Shown here: one piece after another, positions 1 through 9,345 of the stretch
How positions within the stretch are numbered: the stretch's first letter is position 1
Layout: every line of letters starts with the position of its first letter
Origin: Devosia ginsengisoli
GTDB lineage: Bacteria; Pseudomonadota; Alphaproteobacteria; Rhizobiales; Devosiaceae
Length of the DNA: 64,000 nt
Direction of reading: 5' to 3'
Assembly (NCBI RefSeq): GCF_024707105.1
Contig: NZ_JANQAJ010000011.1
Span: 631,488-695,487, forward strand
Notes under the pieces: generated by a model
What the model saw: only the letters and a program-made list of their open reading frames with translations
Told to the model about the DNA's origin: nothing
Database searches by the model: none
Program-made: the position numbers and the translations under genes

Positions 1-774
1 AACCCGCTGGCTTTCGACAGCGACTACAGCCTGCCCTATCGCGGCAGCCAGGTGCTGCTGGCTTATGACAGCACCAAGCTCGCCCCCGCCGACGCTCCCA
101 AGACCTGGGACGATCTCGTCGCCTGGATCAAGGCCAATCCCGGCCAGTTCGTTTATAACCGTCCCGACAAGGGCGGTTCGGGCGGCAATTTCGTGCGCCG
201 CGCCATCCACCAGGCCAACGGGCTCGATCCCGACAAGTTCACCGTGGACAACTATACCCAGGAATTCGGCGACGAAGCGCTGGGCAAGGCCTGGGAACTG
301 CTGGCCGATATCGCGCCGTCGCTCTATGACAATGGTGCCTATTCGTCGGGCAATACCCAGTCCATCCAGTTGCTGGCTCAGGGCGTGGTGACCATGACCC
401 CGGTCTGGTCGGACCAGATTCTCCAGGCCATCGATCAGGGCGTGCTGCCCGACACGACCGGCCTCGTCCAGCTCCAGGACCTGGCGCTGGTGGGCGGGTT
501 TACCCGCAGCATCGTGCTGGAGAATGGCGCCAACCGCGATGCCGCCCTCAAGCTGGCGGACTTCATTCTGTCCGAAGACATCCAGAGCGCCGTTCTCACC
601 GAACTCGGCGGCTTCCCCGGCGTATCGTGGGACTATATCGCGCCCGAACTGCGCGAGCGCTTTGCCGATATCGTGCCACAGACGATTCCGACTTTCCCGT
701 CGGGCGCCTGGGAAGCCGCCATCAACGATGGCTGGTACCGCAACGTGGCTCCCAACGTCGATCGCAACTCGTGA
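1..774 (+). CDS. ABC importer substrate-binding protein, family 1 type, 5' end outside window
   Basis: The open frame runs from the first base without a start, so the N-terminus and signal peptide lie upstream. About 257 residues remain and correspond to the C-terminal part of a periplasmic extracellular solute-binding protein of the iron/polyamine type: a segment on planning the ligand cleft (YDSTK, TWDDLVAWI) and a typical C-terminal region with ILSEDIQ and WYRNVAPN. The stop overlaps the GTG start of the permease at 771 (GTGA), so it heads the operon with two permeases, an ATPase and a glycerophosphodiesterase-like gene. The ligand cannot be read from sequence; the diesterase neighbour suggests a phosphodiester, which is inference. 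Confidence 0.85.
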   Translation, partial: NPLAFDSDYSLPYRGSQVLLAYDSTKLAPADAPKTWDDLVAWIKANPGQFVYNRPDKGGSGGNFVRRAIHQANGLDPDKFTVDNYTQEFGDEALGKAWELLADIAPSLYDNGAYSSGNTQSIQLLAQGVVTMTPVWSDQILQAIDQGVLPDTTGLVQLQDLALVGGFTRSIVLENGANRDAALKLADFILSEDIQSAVLTELGGFPGVSWDYIAPELRERFADIVPQTIPTFPSGAWEAAINDGWYRNVAPNVDRNS

Positions 775-1659
775 CCGAACTGGCTGAGGGAGCGGCACGC
801 CCGCTCATCGAAACCACGGGTGAAAGCAGGAGGCCAACCGGCCTCCTGCTTGTCGCCATCCCTGTATTGCTGATGGCATGGCTGATCATCTGGCCCATCT
901 TCAGCGCCATCGGCCGGACTATCTGGCGACCCGATGCCGAAGGCGTGCCGGGCTTTACGCTGTCGAGCTACGTCTTCTTCTTTTTCCGACCAGTACAGCA
1001 TCAACAATCTGCTGGTGACGCTGTGGACCACGGGCATGTGCGCCCTGCTGCTCCTGGTCATCTGCCTGCCTATCGCGCTGTATCTGCGCTTCTCGTCCGG
1101 GCGGATGCCGGCCTATGTGCAGGCGCTGGCCATTTTTCCCATGTTCGTGCCCTCGATCATCCTGGCCTATGCGTTCATCCGCGTGCTGGGACCGAATGGC
1201 ATGGTCGATATCCTGCTCAATGCGGTGGGCCTGCCCAAAATCCGCACGCCCTATCTGACGCCCTGGGGGCCGGTGATCGGGCTGGTCTGGGACAATATCC
1301 CGCTGACCGTGCTGATCCTGCTGTCCGGCATGGGCAATGTCGCCAATCACGCCATCGAGGCGGCCCGCGATGTCGGTGCCAACCGGTTCCAGGTGTTCTG
1401 GCATATCGTGCTGCCGCGCATTTCCAATTCGATGCTGGTGGCCATTTCCTTTGCCGTGCTGGGCATTTTCTCGTCCTTCACCCTGCCCTACCTGCTGGGC
1501 CCGGCCGCGCCGGAAATGATGGGGCCGTTCATGAACCGCACCTTCCGCGAGGTGCAGGACCCGCTCAACGCCATCACGCAGGCGGTCATCACCTTCTGCT
1601 TCTGCATCGCCTTCGGGCTGTTCTATGTGCGCTCGGTCGCACGCAACCAGGGGAAGTAG
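771..1659 (+). CDS. ABC importer permease 1 (frameshifted as read)
   Basis: An inner-membrane permease with the EAA loop near EAARDVGANRFQVFWHIVLP. The N-terminal third, from GTG 771 (VTELAEGAARP, first membrane helix LLLVAIPVLLMAWLIIWPIF), is in one frame. The rest, from about FSDQYSINNLL, is in the next frame. Removing one T from the run at 981-985 joins them into a 295-residue protein of normal length (VFFFSDQYS). As read, the gene is broken. The GTG start overlaps the stop of the binding protein, which supports this start. It pairs with the permease at 1661 and the ATPase at 2525. Either a sequencing error or a real mutation could explain the shift. Confidence 0.8.
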
Positions 1660-1660
1660 G

Positions 1661-2514
1661 ATGGCACAACTCGCTCCTGCCGCCAACGCCGCCCCCGGCC
1701 TGCGCCGAACCGCGTGCCCATCGACTGGACCGGCATAGCCTTTACCGCCCTGCTCTCGGCCGCCATCATCCTGCCCATGTTGGTGGTTGCTACCTGGGCT
1801 TTCACCGAGGTCTGGCGCTATCCCAACGTGGTGCCGCAGCAATTCGGCCTTCGTTTCTGGAACCAGACGCTGACAAGGCCCGATGTGTGGGCGGCGCTGA
1901 CGCTGAGCCTGCAGCTCTCCACTGTGGTCACCCTGCTTTCGGCCGCCATCTGCCTGCCGGCGGCCTATGCCTTCGCCCGGCTCAGCTTCCCCGGTCGCAA
2001 CGTGCTGTTCTTCTCGTTCCTGGCCGGGCATGCCTTCCCCAAATTCGGCCTGCTCATCGCCATCGCTGCCATTTTCCTGCAACTCAACCTCATCGGCACT
2101 TTCTGGGGCGTGGTCCTGATCCAGCTCGTGGGCACATTGCTGTTCATGATCTGGATACCGGTGGCCGCCTTCCAGTCGGTCGATCGGCGCATGGAAGAGG
2201 CGGCGCGCGACGTGGGCGCCGGGCCGTTGCGCGTCTTCTGGTCGGTCACCCTGCCCCAGGCCGGCCCGACCATTGCCGCGGCCGTGCTGCTGAGCTTCGT
2301 CGGCACCTTCTACGAAACCGAAGGCGCCTGGCTCATTGGTGCGCCCGGCATCCGCACCATGCCGGTGCTGATGATTTCCTTCATCAACAACCAGATGGTC
2401 ATCCAGTATGGCGCCGTGCTCTCGGTGATGCTCTGGGTCCCCTCTTTCATCGCCCTGATGTTCGCCCGGCGCGTCATTGGCGGCGGCGCCTTTGCCCGCG
2501 GCTTCGGCGGCTAG
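1661..2514 (+). CDS. ABC importer permease 2 (probable frameshift near the start)
   Basis: Second permease of the importer, with six predicted membrane helices and the EAA motif EEAARDVGAGPLRVFWSVTLP. The ATG at 1661 has a strong ribosome binding site (GGGGAAG just upstream) but its frame (MAQLAPAANAAPGLRRT) stops after 25 codons; the membrane protein continues in the frame of GTG 1714 (VPIDWTGIAFTALL). A single missing base between about 1695 and 1714 would give 284 residues. The alternative is a genuine GTG start at 1714 giving 266 residues, but no good binding site precedes it. Stop is 10 bases before the ATPase start. Confidence 0.8.
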
Positions 2515-2524
2515 GAAACTGCAT

Positions 2525-3565
2525 ATGTCCGTTCTCAAAATCTCCGATGTCACCAAAGTCTTCGCCGCCGGCAATGTGGTGGCCGTCGATACGTTCTCGC
2601 TCGATGTGGCCGATGGCGAACTGGTCTGCCTGCTCGGCCCCTCCGGCTCGGGCAAGTCCACCCTGCTGCGCATGGTGGGCGGTTTCGAGCGTCCCACCGG
2701 CGGTCTCATCACCATCGATGGCGAAGACATCACCCACCTGCCGCCGGAAAAGCGGCCCACCGGCATGGTGTTCCAGAGCCATGCCTTGTGGACCCATATG
2801 AACGTGTTCAAGAACCTGGCCTTCGGCCTCAAGCTGCGGCGCATCCCGGCCGACGAGATCAAGCGGCGCGTCGAGGCCGTGCTCGAACTGGTCGGCCTGG
2901 GCGGCTATGGCACGCGCCATGTGAACCAGTTGTCGGGCGGCCAGCAACAGCGCGTGGCCCTGGCCCGCTCGCTGGTGCTGGAGCCGAAAATCCTGCTGCT
3001 CGACGAGCCTTTTGCGAGTCTGGACCAGCACTTGCGCGAAAGACTTCGCGAAGAGGTGCGCGATATCCAGCAGCGCCTGAAGATCACCACCCTGTTCGTC
3101 ACCCATGGGCAGGACGAGGCTCTGTCGATGGCCGATCGCATCGTGGTCATGCGCGACGGCAAGACCGAGCAGGTCGACCGCCCCGACATCATCTATCGCG
3201 AACCGCAGACGCCCTTCGTTGCCGGCTTCATCGGCACGATGAACCTCATCGAGGGCACTGTCGCCAATGGCACCTTCATCCGGGCGGGCTATTCGACGCC
3301 GCTGCCCGTCAGCGACGGCCCGGCCATCCTGGCCATCCGCCCCGAAGCGCTCGAGCTGACCGTGGCCAGCGACGGCAGCCAGGGCAAGGTGCATCGCGTC
3401 ACCGATTACGGCACGCATGGCCTGGTGGATCTCGATCTCAACGACAACACTCGTATCAAGGCGATGGTCAGCCATCCCGACCTGTTCAAGGCCGGCCAGG
3501 GCGTCACGCTGGCCGCCACGGCCGTCGCCGCCTATCGCGACGGCGCCGTCATCCATCGGACCTGA
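2525..3565 (+). CDS. ABC importer ATPase, PotA/FbpC-like
   Basis: A 346-residue cytoplasmic ATPase that drives the importer. Walker A is GPSGSGKST at residues 38-46, the signature LSGGQQQR follows about residue 135, Walker B ILLLDEPFASLD, and the switch His is in FVTHGQDEA. Beyond about residue 235 comes a C-terminal OB/TOBE-type domain (AILAIRPEAL), as in polyamine, iron and sugar-phosphate ATPases. The Q-loop reads FQSHALWTHM instead of the more usual YALFPHM. ATG 2525 has AGGAAA upstream; the longer in-frame start at 2477 would overlap the permease and is less likely. Confidence 0.93.
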   Translation: MSVLKISDVTKVFAAGNVVAVDTFSLDVADGELVCLLGPSGSGKSTLLRMVGGFERPTGGLITIDGEDITHLPPEKRPTGMVFQSHALWTHMNVFKNLAFGLKLRRIPADEIKRRVEAVLELVGLGGYGTRHVNQLSGGQQQRVALARSLVLEPKILLLDEPFASLDQHLRERLREEVRDIQQRLKITTLFVTHGQDEALSMADRIVVMRDGKTEQVDRPDIIYREPQTPFVAGFIGTMNLIEGTVANGTFIRAGYSTPLPVSDGPAILAIRPEALELTVASDGSQGKVHRVTDYGTHGLVDLDLNDNTRIKAMVSHPDLFKAGQGVTLAATAVAAYRDGAVIHRT

Positions 3566-3568
3566 GGG

Positions 3569-3663
3569 CAGTAGACCTCATGGTGAGCCTGTCGAACCAC
3601 GAGGTCGTGCCACCGACCCTGCCACGACCTCGCCCTTCGACAAGCTCAGGATGAGGTCTACTG
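3569..3663. repeat. extragenic inverted repeat, family A
   Basis: Between the ATPase and the diesterase. The outer arms CAGTAGACCTCA (3569-3580) and TGAGGTCTACTG (3652-3663) are perfect reverse complements, and the interior contains the GGTGAGCCTGTCGAACCACG and TTCGACAAGCTCAGGATG elements. The same core recurs at 11745-11844 and, in diverged form, at 56869-56916. It can fold into a long hairpin. It resembles the REP-like elements common in alphaproteobacterial intergenic DNA. It may protect the upstream mRNA or lower expression of the last gene. Confidence 0.85.
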
Positions 3664-3676
3664 AAGGATAGTTGCC

Positions 3677-4510
3677 TTGACCGAACCGCTCTTCATCACC
3701 CGCAACGGCCATCGCACCTGGCTCAAATGGCATCGTGGCCGCCGCAAGGCGTCCGACCCGGTCTTTACCGGCGCTCGCATTCTCGAAGCCATGCGGCTGG
3801 GCGCCAGTGTCGAGGTGGATCTCGTGGTCACCGCAGATAAGGGCATGGCCGTGCTGCATGACATGGCGCTCGACCGCGAAACCACCGGCCAGGGCCCGGT
3901 TGCCGCGACAAGCGATGCCACGATCCGCACCCTCTACCTGCGCGGCAATGACGGCGCGCCGATCCCCGACAAGGTGATGCTGCTCGACGACCTCTGCGCC
4001 CTGATGGCCGAGGGCCAGGTGCATCCCGACGCGCTGCTGCAACTCGACTACAAGGAGGACGAAACCGTCCTCGACAGCCGGGCCGTCGCCAAATTCGCCG
4101 CCGCGACCGGCCCGGTTGCCGGCAATATCATCGTCTCCTCAGGCTCTGCCGCCGCACTGAAGCTGCTCACCGAAGCCGTGCCCGGCATGCGGAGCGGCTA
4201 CGACGCCAGCGACGAACAGCGCTTCAAGGCCGCCCTTGCTTCCGGTACATTGCAAACCTTCGTCGACGACGCCGTCGCCGCCCTTCCTGGCACCGACCTG
4301 ATCTATCTCTACTGGGAAATCGTGACCCGCTCGGCCGATGCCGGCTTCGACATCGTCGCCGCCTTCCACCGCCACGGCAAACGCATCGACGCCTGGACCA
4401 TCCGCGAAGCCAGCGCCGAAATGAAACCCCATGTCGAGCGGTTGCTGGAATTGAAGGTGGACCAGATCACCACGGATGATCCGGAAGGGTTGATTGCACT
4501 AATGGGGTGA
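3677..4510 (+). CDS. glycerophosphodiester phosphodiesterase family protein
   Basis: A 277-residue protein of the GDPD/PLC-like TIM-barrel family, expected to hydrolyse glycerophosphodiesters to glycerol-3-phosphate and an alcohol. Visible signature parts are WHRGRR near residue 19, the metal-binding acid pair in SVEVDLVVT, and VLHDMALDRETTGQG with its catalytic-type His-Asp. The C-terminal part ends DQITTDDPEGLIALMG, as is usual. No signal peptide, so cytoplasmic. The start is TTG 3677, supported by GAAGGA nine bases upstream. It follows an ABC importer and a family A repeat, so it may process the imported ligand. Confidence 0.85.
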   Translation: MTEPLFITRNGHRTWLKWHRGRRKASDPVFTGARILEAMRLGASVEVDLVVTADKGMAVLHDMALDRETTGQGPVAATSDATIRTLYLRGNDGAPIPDKVMLLDDLCALMAEGQVHPDALLQLDYKEDETVLDSRAVAKFAAATGPVAGNIIVSSGSAAALKLLTEAVPGMRSGYDASDEQRFKAALASGTLQTFVDDAVAALPGTDLIYLYWEIVTRSADAGFDIVAAFHRHGKRIDAWTIREASAEMKPHVERLLELKVDQITTDDPEGLIALMG

Positions 4511-4530
4511 GCCCACGAGTGGAGCCTACC

Positions 4531-4685
4531 CCTCCCCTTGTGGGGAGGGAAGCGAGATAGGACTTAGCTTGCTAAGTCCGTTGAATCGAGCAGGGTGGGG
4601 GGTGTCGAGGGCTCCGCAAGACTCGGCGCATGCGAAACGCTCGACACCCCACCCTTGATCCCTCCCCACAAGGGGGAGGGAGACG
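4531..4685. repeat. extragenic repeat, family B (long form)
   Basis: Fills the gap between two convergent genes. It begins with CCTCCCCTTGTGGGGAGGG, has a central perfect palindrome GGACTTAGCTTGCTAAGTCC, then GGGTGGGG, and ends with the inverse copy (CCCCACCC ... CCTCCCCACAAGGGGGAGGG). A near-identical long copy lies at 10532-10680; short copies at 32646, 37942 and 42200. No coding potential is convincing here. Confidence 0.85.
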
Positions 4686-4703
4686 ACTGCTCCATCCGTG
4701 CCC

Positions 4704-5507
4704 CTACTTCGGCTCTTTCCGCGGCACGTCCTTCAGCTTGTCCAGCAGAAACGCATGCGTCGCCTTGTTGGCGACCAGCAGCGTGCCGGTGCGCTCGAAC
4801 ACTTCCGGCCCCCGCCCCCACCAGTCGGTGACGATGCCGCCCGCTTCTTCGACAAACAAAATCCCCGCCGCCGTATCGACGAAGCCGGTTTCCTCGTAAT
4901 AGCCGGTCAGCCGCCCCATCGCGACATAGGCGCAGCTATTGGCGGCGCTGCCGACGATGCGCACGGCACCAACAGGCGCGCGGATGGCGTCGAGCCGCTC
5001 ATAGGCGCCGGGATAGAGCGACAGGCCGGGCGTGGGCAGGCCGGTGCCGATATTGAACAGGCCGATATCGGCCTGTTCGCTGACCTTGAGCCGCTCGCCA
5101 TTCATGAAGGCGCCCTGCCCCTTGATCGAGGTGAACATCTCGTCGGCAGGCGGATTATACAGCACGCCGCACACTGTCTCATTGCCGCGGCGCAGGGCGA
5201 TCGAGATCGTGTAATGCATGCCGTTGATGAAATTGGTGGTGCCGTCGATCGGATCGACCAGCCAGCGATATTCGTCGCTCTTGTCGACCGGCTCGAATTC
5301 CTCGCCGGTAAAGCTCCAGTCCGGGTAGCGCTCGAACAGGAATTTGCGGATCAGCAATTCGCTTTCCTTGTCGGCGTCGGAGACGAAATCCGCCGGTCCC
5401 TTGATGCCGATTTCGAGGTCGCGGAAACGCTCGAAATAACGCAGTGTCAGGGCTCCTGCCTCGCGGGCGACGGCAACCATGTCCGCAAGGACGGCATCGT
5501 AGTTCAT
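4704..5507 (-). CDS. inositol monophosphatase family protein
   Basis: A 267-residue Mg-dependent sugar/inositol phosphate phosphatase. Metal ligands are visible as Glu69-Glu70 in FTGEE, Asp85 and Asp88 in DPIDGTTNF (85-93) and Asp211 in FVDTAAGILFVEEAGG. The last motif is usually WDxAAG; here Trp is replaced by Val. Substrate could be inositol-1-phosphate, histidinol phosphate, fructose-1,6-bisphosphate or 3'-phosphoadenosine phosphate; sequence alone does not decide. ATG 5507 lies 13 bases after the stop of the Na/Pi cotransporter, so the two are probably co-transcribed, which would make sense for phosphate handling. Confidence 0.9.
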   Translation of the reverse strand: MNYDAVLADMVAVAREAGALTLRYFERFRDLEIGIKGPADFVSDADKESELLIRKFLFERYPDWSFTGEEFEPVDKSDEYRWLVDPIDGTTNFINGMHYTISIALRRGNETVCGVLYNPPADEMFTSIKGQGAFMNGERLKVSEQADIGLFNIGTGLPTPGLSLYPGAYERLDAIRAPVGAVRIVGSAANSCAYVAMGRLTGYYEETGFVDTAAGILFVEEAGGIVTDWWGRGPEVFERTGTLLVANKATHAFLLDKLKDVPRKEPK

Positions 5508-5520
5508 TGCTGGCTCCAGT

Positions 5521-7194
5521 TTATTTCGCGGCCGTCTTCGGTTCGAGGACGGTATTGGGCCGCAGGCGGCTTTCGTCGAGCTCGCCCTTGGTTTCGAGGA
5601 TGGGATAGGCCACCGAGGCCAGATGCGCGTTGATGCGCTTGAGGTCGCGCAGGATATCGAGGTGGAGCGAGCTGGTTTCCACCGAGGCCGCCACCCGTTC
5701 GCGCACGCGCTGGATATGCAGGCCGGCCGAACGGGCCTCGAGCCGGCGCACATCCACCTTGGCGGCCACCAGTTGCCGGGCCAGTTGCGGGTCTCCGGTC
5801 ATGAACACGGTCTGGCTCAGTTGCATGTTGCTGATGGTCTTTTCGTAGAGCGCCACGATTTCGGCGAGGCCATCGGCCGAAAAGCGCAGTTGCCGCTTGG
5901 CGATCTTGCCGGCAACGTCGCAGAGCCCGCTTTCGACGATATCGCCGACATGCTCCAGGTTGATGGCAAAGCTCATGATCTCGGCGGAACGGCGAGCGTC
6001 GTCCTCGTCCAGTTCGGTCTGGTCGAGCCGGGTCAGGTAGAGCTTGATGGCCTGGTTGAAGGCATCGACATCGTCATCGAGCAGCGACACGGTGCTGCGC
6101 GTGGCGGGCCCCGGCTTGCGCAGGGCATCCAGGCTCCCTTCCAGCATGCGCAATACGATATCGCTGACCCGCAGCGTTTCGCGGGCCGCCGCCGCCAGCG
6201 CGATGGCGGGCGTATCGAGCACGGTATCGTCGAGATAGCGCGTACCGCGCTCCGGCGTGGCCGGCCGCGGGATGGCCAGGGCCGCCAGCTTGCCGATCGG
6301 CCCGAGCAGCGGCAGGAACAGCACCAGCAGCGCCAGGTTGAAGCCGATATGGGCGACAATGGTCAGCGTGTCGGCATCAGGCACGACGGTTTGCAGCAGC
6401 GCCGCGGCCGGCGCGGCGAAGATGGTCAGCACGATGGCACCGATGGCGCGGACTACCAGGTTGGCCAGCGTCAGCCGGCGCGCCTCAGTGCCCTCGCGCA
6501 GAACGGCCAGCAGCGGCGGAATGGCGCCGCCGAGATTGGCCCCGGCCACCAGCGTCACCGCCAGCGCCGGCGGCACGATGCCGGCCGAAGCCAGCAGCGC
6601 CACGAACAGCACCACGGCAAGGCTCGACGACGATACGAAAGCCAGCACGGCGGCGAGGATCAGTGCAAAGGCCGGCGCATCCGCCAGGCCGGACAGGATG
6701 GCGATCATCACCTCGGATTCGCGCAGCGGATCGGTGACATTGCCCACCAGTTGCAGCGCCAGCAACATCAGGCCAAGACCCAGCACGGCGCGGCCCACGC
6801 CCTTGCCGCGGGCATATTTGCTCAGCGAAAACACCGTGACCCCGATCAGGATCATGACCGAGGCGAACCAGTGCACGTCGAGCGACAGGATCACCGCCGC
6901 AATGGACGTGCCAACATTGGCGCCCAGCATCACCGCCTGCGCCATGCGCGGATTGATGGCGCCGCTACTGGCAAAGCTCGCGGTGATGACGGCGGTCGCC
7001 GTGGAGGATTGCAGCGCCAGCGTGGCCATGATGCCTGACAGGACCGCCGTGAAGCGGTTGCCGGTGCCCTTGGCAATCCACAGGCGCAGCGATGCCCCGA
7101 AGGCCCGCATGACGCCGGTCTTGATCATCCGCAGGCCCCAGAGCAGCAATGCCCCCGCGCCGAGCAGGTCGATCAGCTGTATTGTGGAATGCAT
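5521..7194 (-). CDS. Na/Pi cotransporter family protein with PhoU-like tail
   Basis: A 557-residue inner-membrane protein of the Na/Pi-cotransporter II (PNaS) family. The duplicated QSS-type motifs are visible: ALQSSTATAV near residue 62 and FVSSSSLAVV near 190. About eight to ten hydrophobic segments cover the first 320 residues. The C-terminal 200 residues are helical and resemble PhoU (ETLRVSDIVLRMLEG, NLEHVGDIVESGL), as in the bacterial YjbB branch, whose members export or import phosphate. It is followed by the inositol monophosphatase-like gene in the same operon. Direction of transport is not decided by sequence. Confidence 0.9.
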   Translation of the reverse strand: MHSTIQLIDLLGAGALLLWGLRMIKTGVMRAFGASLRLWIAKGTGNRFTAVLSGIMATLALQSSTATAVITASFASSGAINPRMAQAVMLGANVGTSIAAVILSLDVHWFASVMILIGVTVFSLSKYARGKGVGRAVLGLGLMLLALQLVGNVTDPLRESEVMIAILSGLADAPAFALILAAVLAFVSSSSLAVVLFVALLASAGIVPPALAVTLVAGANLGGAIPPLLAVLREGTEARRLTLANLVVRAIGAIVLTIFAAPAAALLQTVVPDADTLTIVAHIGFNLALLVLFLPLLGPIGKLAALAIPRPATPERGTRYLDDTVLDTPAIALAAAARETLRVSDIVLRMLEGSLDALRKPGPATRSTVSLLDDDVDAFNQAIKLYLTRLDQTELDEDDARRSAEIMSFAINLEHVGDIVESGLCDVAGKIAKRQLRFSADGLAEIVALYEKTISNMQLSQTVFMTGDPQLARQLVAAKVDVRRLEARSAGLHIQRVRERVAASVETSSLHLDILRDLKRINAHLASVAYPILETKGELDESRLRPNTVLEPKTAAK

Positions 7195-7258
7195 GTTCCC
7201 TTATCGCACCAATTTAGAACAGGCATTGTACGCCAGTTCCCTGATCTGTCGACTGAAT

Positions 7259-9340
7259 TTACGCGTCGACCATCTCCGGCTTGCCGGTGACGGTGCGCAA
7301 CCGTAGTTCATCGGCCCGGATACAGGCGAAACGATGGTCCGGCGTACCATCGAGGGGCGGCATAACCGCACGGCAGGCGGGTTGGGCATATTGGCAGCGG
7401 TCGGCAAAGGCGCAGCCGGCGACCTGCCGGCTCGGGTCCGGCACATGGCCGCCGAGGCGGATGCGATCCGTGCTCTTGCCCACGCCCCGGCCCGGAATGG
7501 CGGCCAGCAGCGCCTCGGTATAGGGGTGGCGCGGATTGCGGAAAATGGCCTCCGTGCTGCCGATCTCGACGATCCGCCCGGCATACATCACCGCCACGCG
7601 GTCGCTGATATTGGCGATGACTCCCAGGTCATGGCTGACGAAGAGATAGGTCAGGCCCATTTCGGCCTGCAGGGACTTCATCATGTTGATGATCTGCGTC
7701 TGCACCGACACGTCGAGCGCCGACACGGCCTCATCGGCAATCACCAGCCGCGGGTCCGATGCCAAGGCGCGGGCGATGGCGATGCGCTGGCGCTGCCCGC
7801 CGGAAAAGGCATGCGGATAGCGCTCGGCATAATCAGGGCTCAGCCCCACCCGCGACAGCAGCACCTGCACCCTGGCCTCGATCTCGCCAGCGCTGTACCG
7901 GCTGTTGACCTGCAGCACTTCCCCGATGATGTCGCGCACCCGCATGCGCGGATTGAGCGAGCCCGTCGGGTCTTGGAAGATCATGCGGATATCGGTGCGC
8001 AGGCGTTTCGCCGTGGCGCCGCGCGCCGTCAGCAGATCCACCGGCTCATGGCTGCCATCGGCAAAGCGGATCGCGCCGCTGTCGGCCCGGTGCAGGCCGA
8101 CAATGGTCTGCCCGAGCGTGGACTTGCCGCAGCCGCTCTCCCCCACCAGCCCCAGCGTTTCGCCGGGATAGATATCGAGCGAAATGTCGTTGACCGCCCG
8201 CACCGCCCCGGTCTGGCGCTGGAAGAAGCCCGCGCGAATGGGGAAATGCTTGTGCAGGTCGCGCACGCTCAGCAGCGGCTCAGCGCTTTCCTCGCGCTTC
8301 TCAATCGCAGCAACAGCCGCAGTGGCCCGCGCCGCGCTCCTGTCGATCCGGCCCGCCTGCGGGCCATAGGCGTGGCAGGCGACCATGTGGTCATTGCCCA
8401 GCTCGGTCTCCAAAACCGAAATCGTGTTGCAGAACCCGGCCACCGCCCATTCGCAGCGCGGATGGAACGAACATCCGGTCGGCCGCAGCGCCGGCGGGGG
8501 CACCATGCCGGGAATGGCCTTGAGCGGCGCCTTGAAGTCCCCGTCGAGCCGCGGCATCGAGGCGAGTAGCCCGCGCGTATAGGGGTGCCTGGGGTTCTCC
8601 AGCACCTCCTTGACCGGTCCGCGCTCGACGATCTTGCCGAGATACATCACCGCCACTTCGTCGGCGATTTCGGCCACCACGCCCAGGTCATGGGTGATGA
8701 ACAGCACCGCCATGCCGCTGTCGCGCTGCAACTGTGCCAAGAGGTCAAGAATATTGGCCTGCGTGGTCACATCCAGCGCCGTGGTCGGCTCGTCGGCGAT
8801 CAGCAGGCGCGGCTGGTTGATCAGCGCCATGGCGATCATCGCACGCTGGCGCTGGCCGCCCGAAAGCTGGAACGTATAGCTGTCATAGCGCCGCTCGGGG
8901 TCGGGCATGCCGACCTGTTCGAGCATCTTGATGCCCTCGGCCCGCGCTTCCTTCTCGCTCACCTTGCGATGCAGCGTCAGCGCCTCGCTGATCTGGTTGC
9001 CGATGGTGTATAGTGGCGAAAGGAAGCTCATCGGCTCCTGATGGATCATGGCGATGTCGGCGCCGCGCACATGGCGCATCACCGGACTGGTCGGCCTGGT
9101 GGCCGCAATATCCAGCACGTCGCCATTGGCCTGGCGCAGGTTGATCGCCCCGCCCGACACCCTTCCGGGATGGTCGATGACCTGCAATATCGCCTTGGCC
9201 GTCACCGACTTGCCGCAGCCGCTCTCCCCCACGAGGCACAGCGTCTTGCCGGCGGGAATATCGAGATCGAGCCCGGTCACCACGTCGACGGCACCGGCAA
9301 AGGTGATCCTGAGGCCGCGGATTTCTACGAGATTGTCCAT
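7259..9340 (-). CDS. peptide-type ABC importer ATPase, fused DppD-DppF
   Basis: A 693-residue protein with two complete nucleotide-binding domains in one chain. The first has Walker A GESGCGKS at 38-45 and signature LSGGQRQR; the second has GESGCGKST near 395 and FSGGQRQR. Each half ends with the oligopeptide-family C-terminal extension rich in Cys and Pro ([22 protein letters not shown]), which in relatives binds an iron-sulfur cluster or stabilises the dimer. It energises the permeases at 9346 and 10718 and the binding protein at 11954. ATG 9340 is preceded by TTGAGG; a TTG at 9349 is possible but less likely. Confidence 0.93.
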   Translation of the reverse strand: MDNLVEIRGLRITFAGAVDVVTGLDLDIPAGKTLCLVGESGCGKSVTAKAILQVIDHPGRVSGGAINLRQANGDVLDIAATRPTSPVMRHVRGADIAMIHQEPMSFLSPLYTIGNQISEALTLHRKVSEKEARAEGIKMLEQVGMPDPERRYDSYTFQLSGGQRQRAMIAMALINQPRLLIADEPTTALDVTTQANILDLLAQLQRDSGMAVLFITHDLGVVAEIADEVAVMYLGKIVERGPVKEVLENPRHPYTRGLLASMPRLDGDFKAPLKAIPGMVPPPALRPTGCSFHPRCEWAVAGFCNTISVLETELGNDHMVACHAYGPQAGRIDRSAARATAAVAAIEKREESAEPLLSVRDLHKHFPIRAGFFQRQTGAVRAVNDISLDIYPGETLGLVGESGCGKSTLGQTIVGLHRADSGAIRFADGSHEPVDLLTARGATAKRLRTDIRMIFQDPTGSLNPRMRVRDIIGEVLQVNSRYSAGEIEARVQVLLSRVGLSPDYAERYPHAFSGGQRQRIAIARALASDPRLVIADEAVSALDVSVQTQIINMMKSLQAEMGLTYLFVSHDLGVIANISDRVAVMYAGRIVEIGSTEAIFRNPRHPYTEALLAAIPGRGVGKSTDRIRLGGHVPDPSRQVAGCAFADRCQYAQPACRAVMPPLDGTPDHRFACIRADELRLRTVTGKPEMVDA

Positions 9341-9345
9341 CAGCC

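Noticed and set aside
975..990. Programmed ribosomal frameshift in permease 1 and malK
   Set aside because: A five-T run is short for slippage and permease and ATPase genes are not known to need it; sequence error or mutation is simpler, although the shared motif is reported.
955..2862. Long antisense reading frame of 635 codons
   Set aside because: It covers real permease and ATPase genes on the plus strand; composition is His, Gln and Gly rich as expected for a high-GC shadow.
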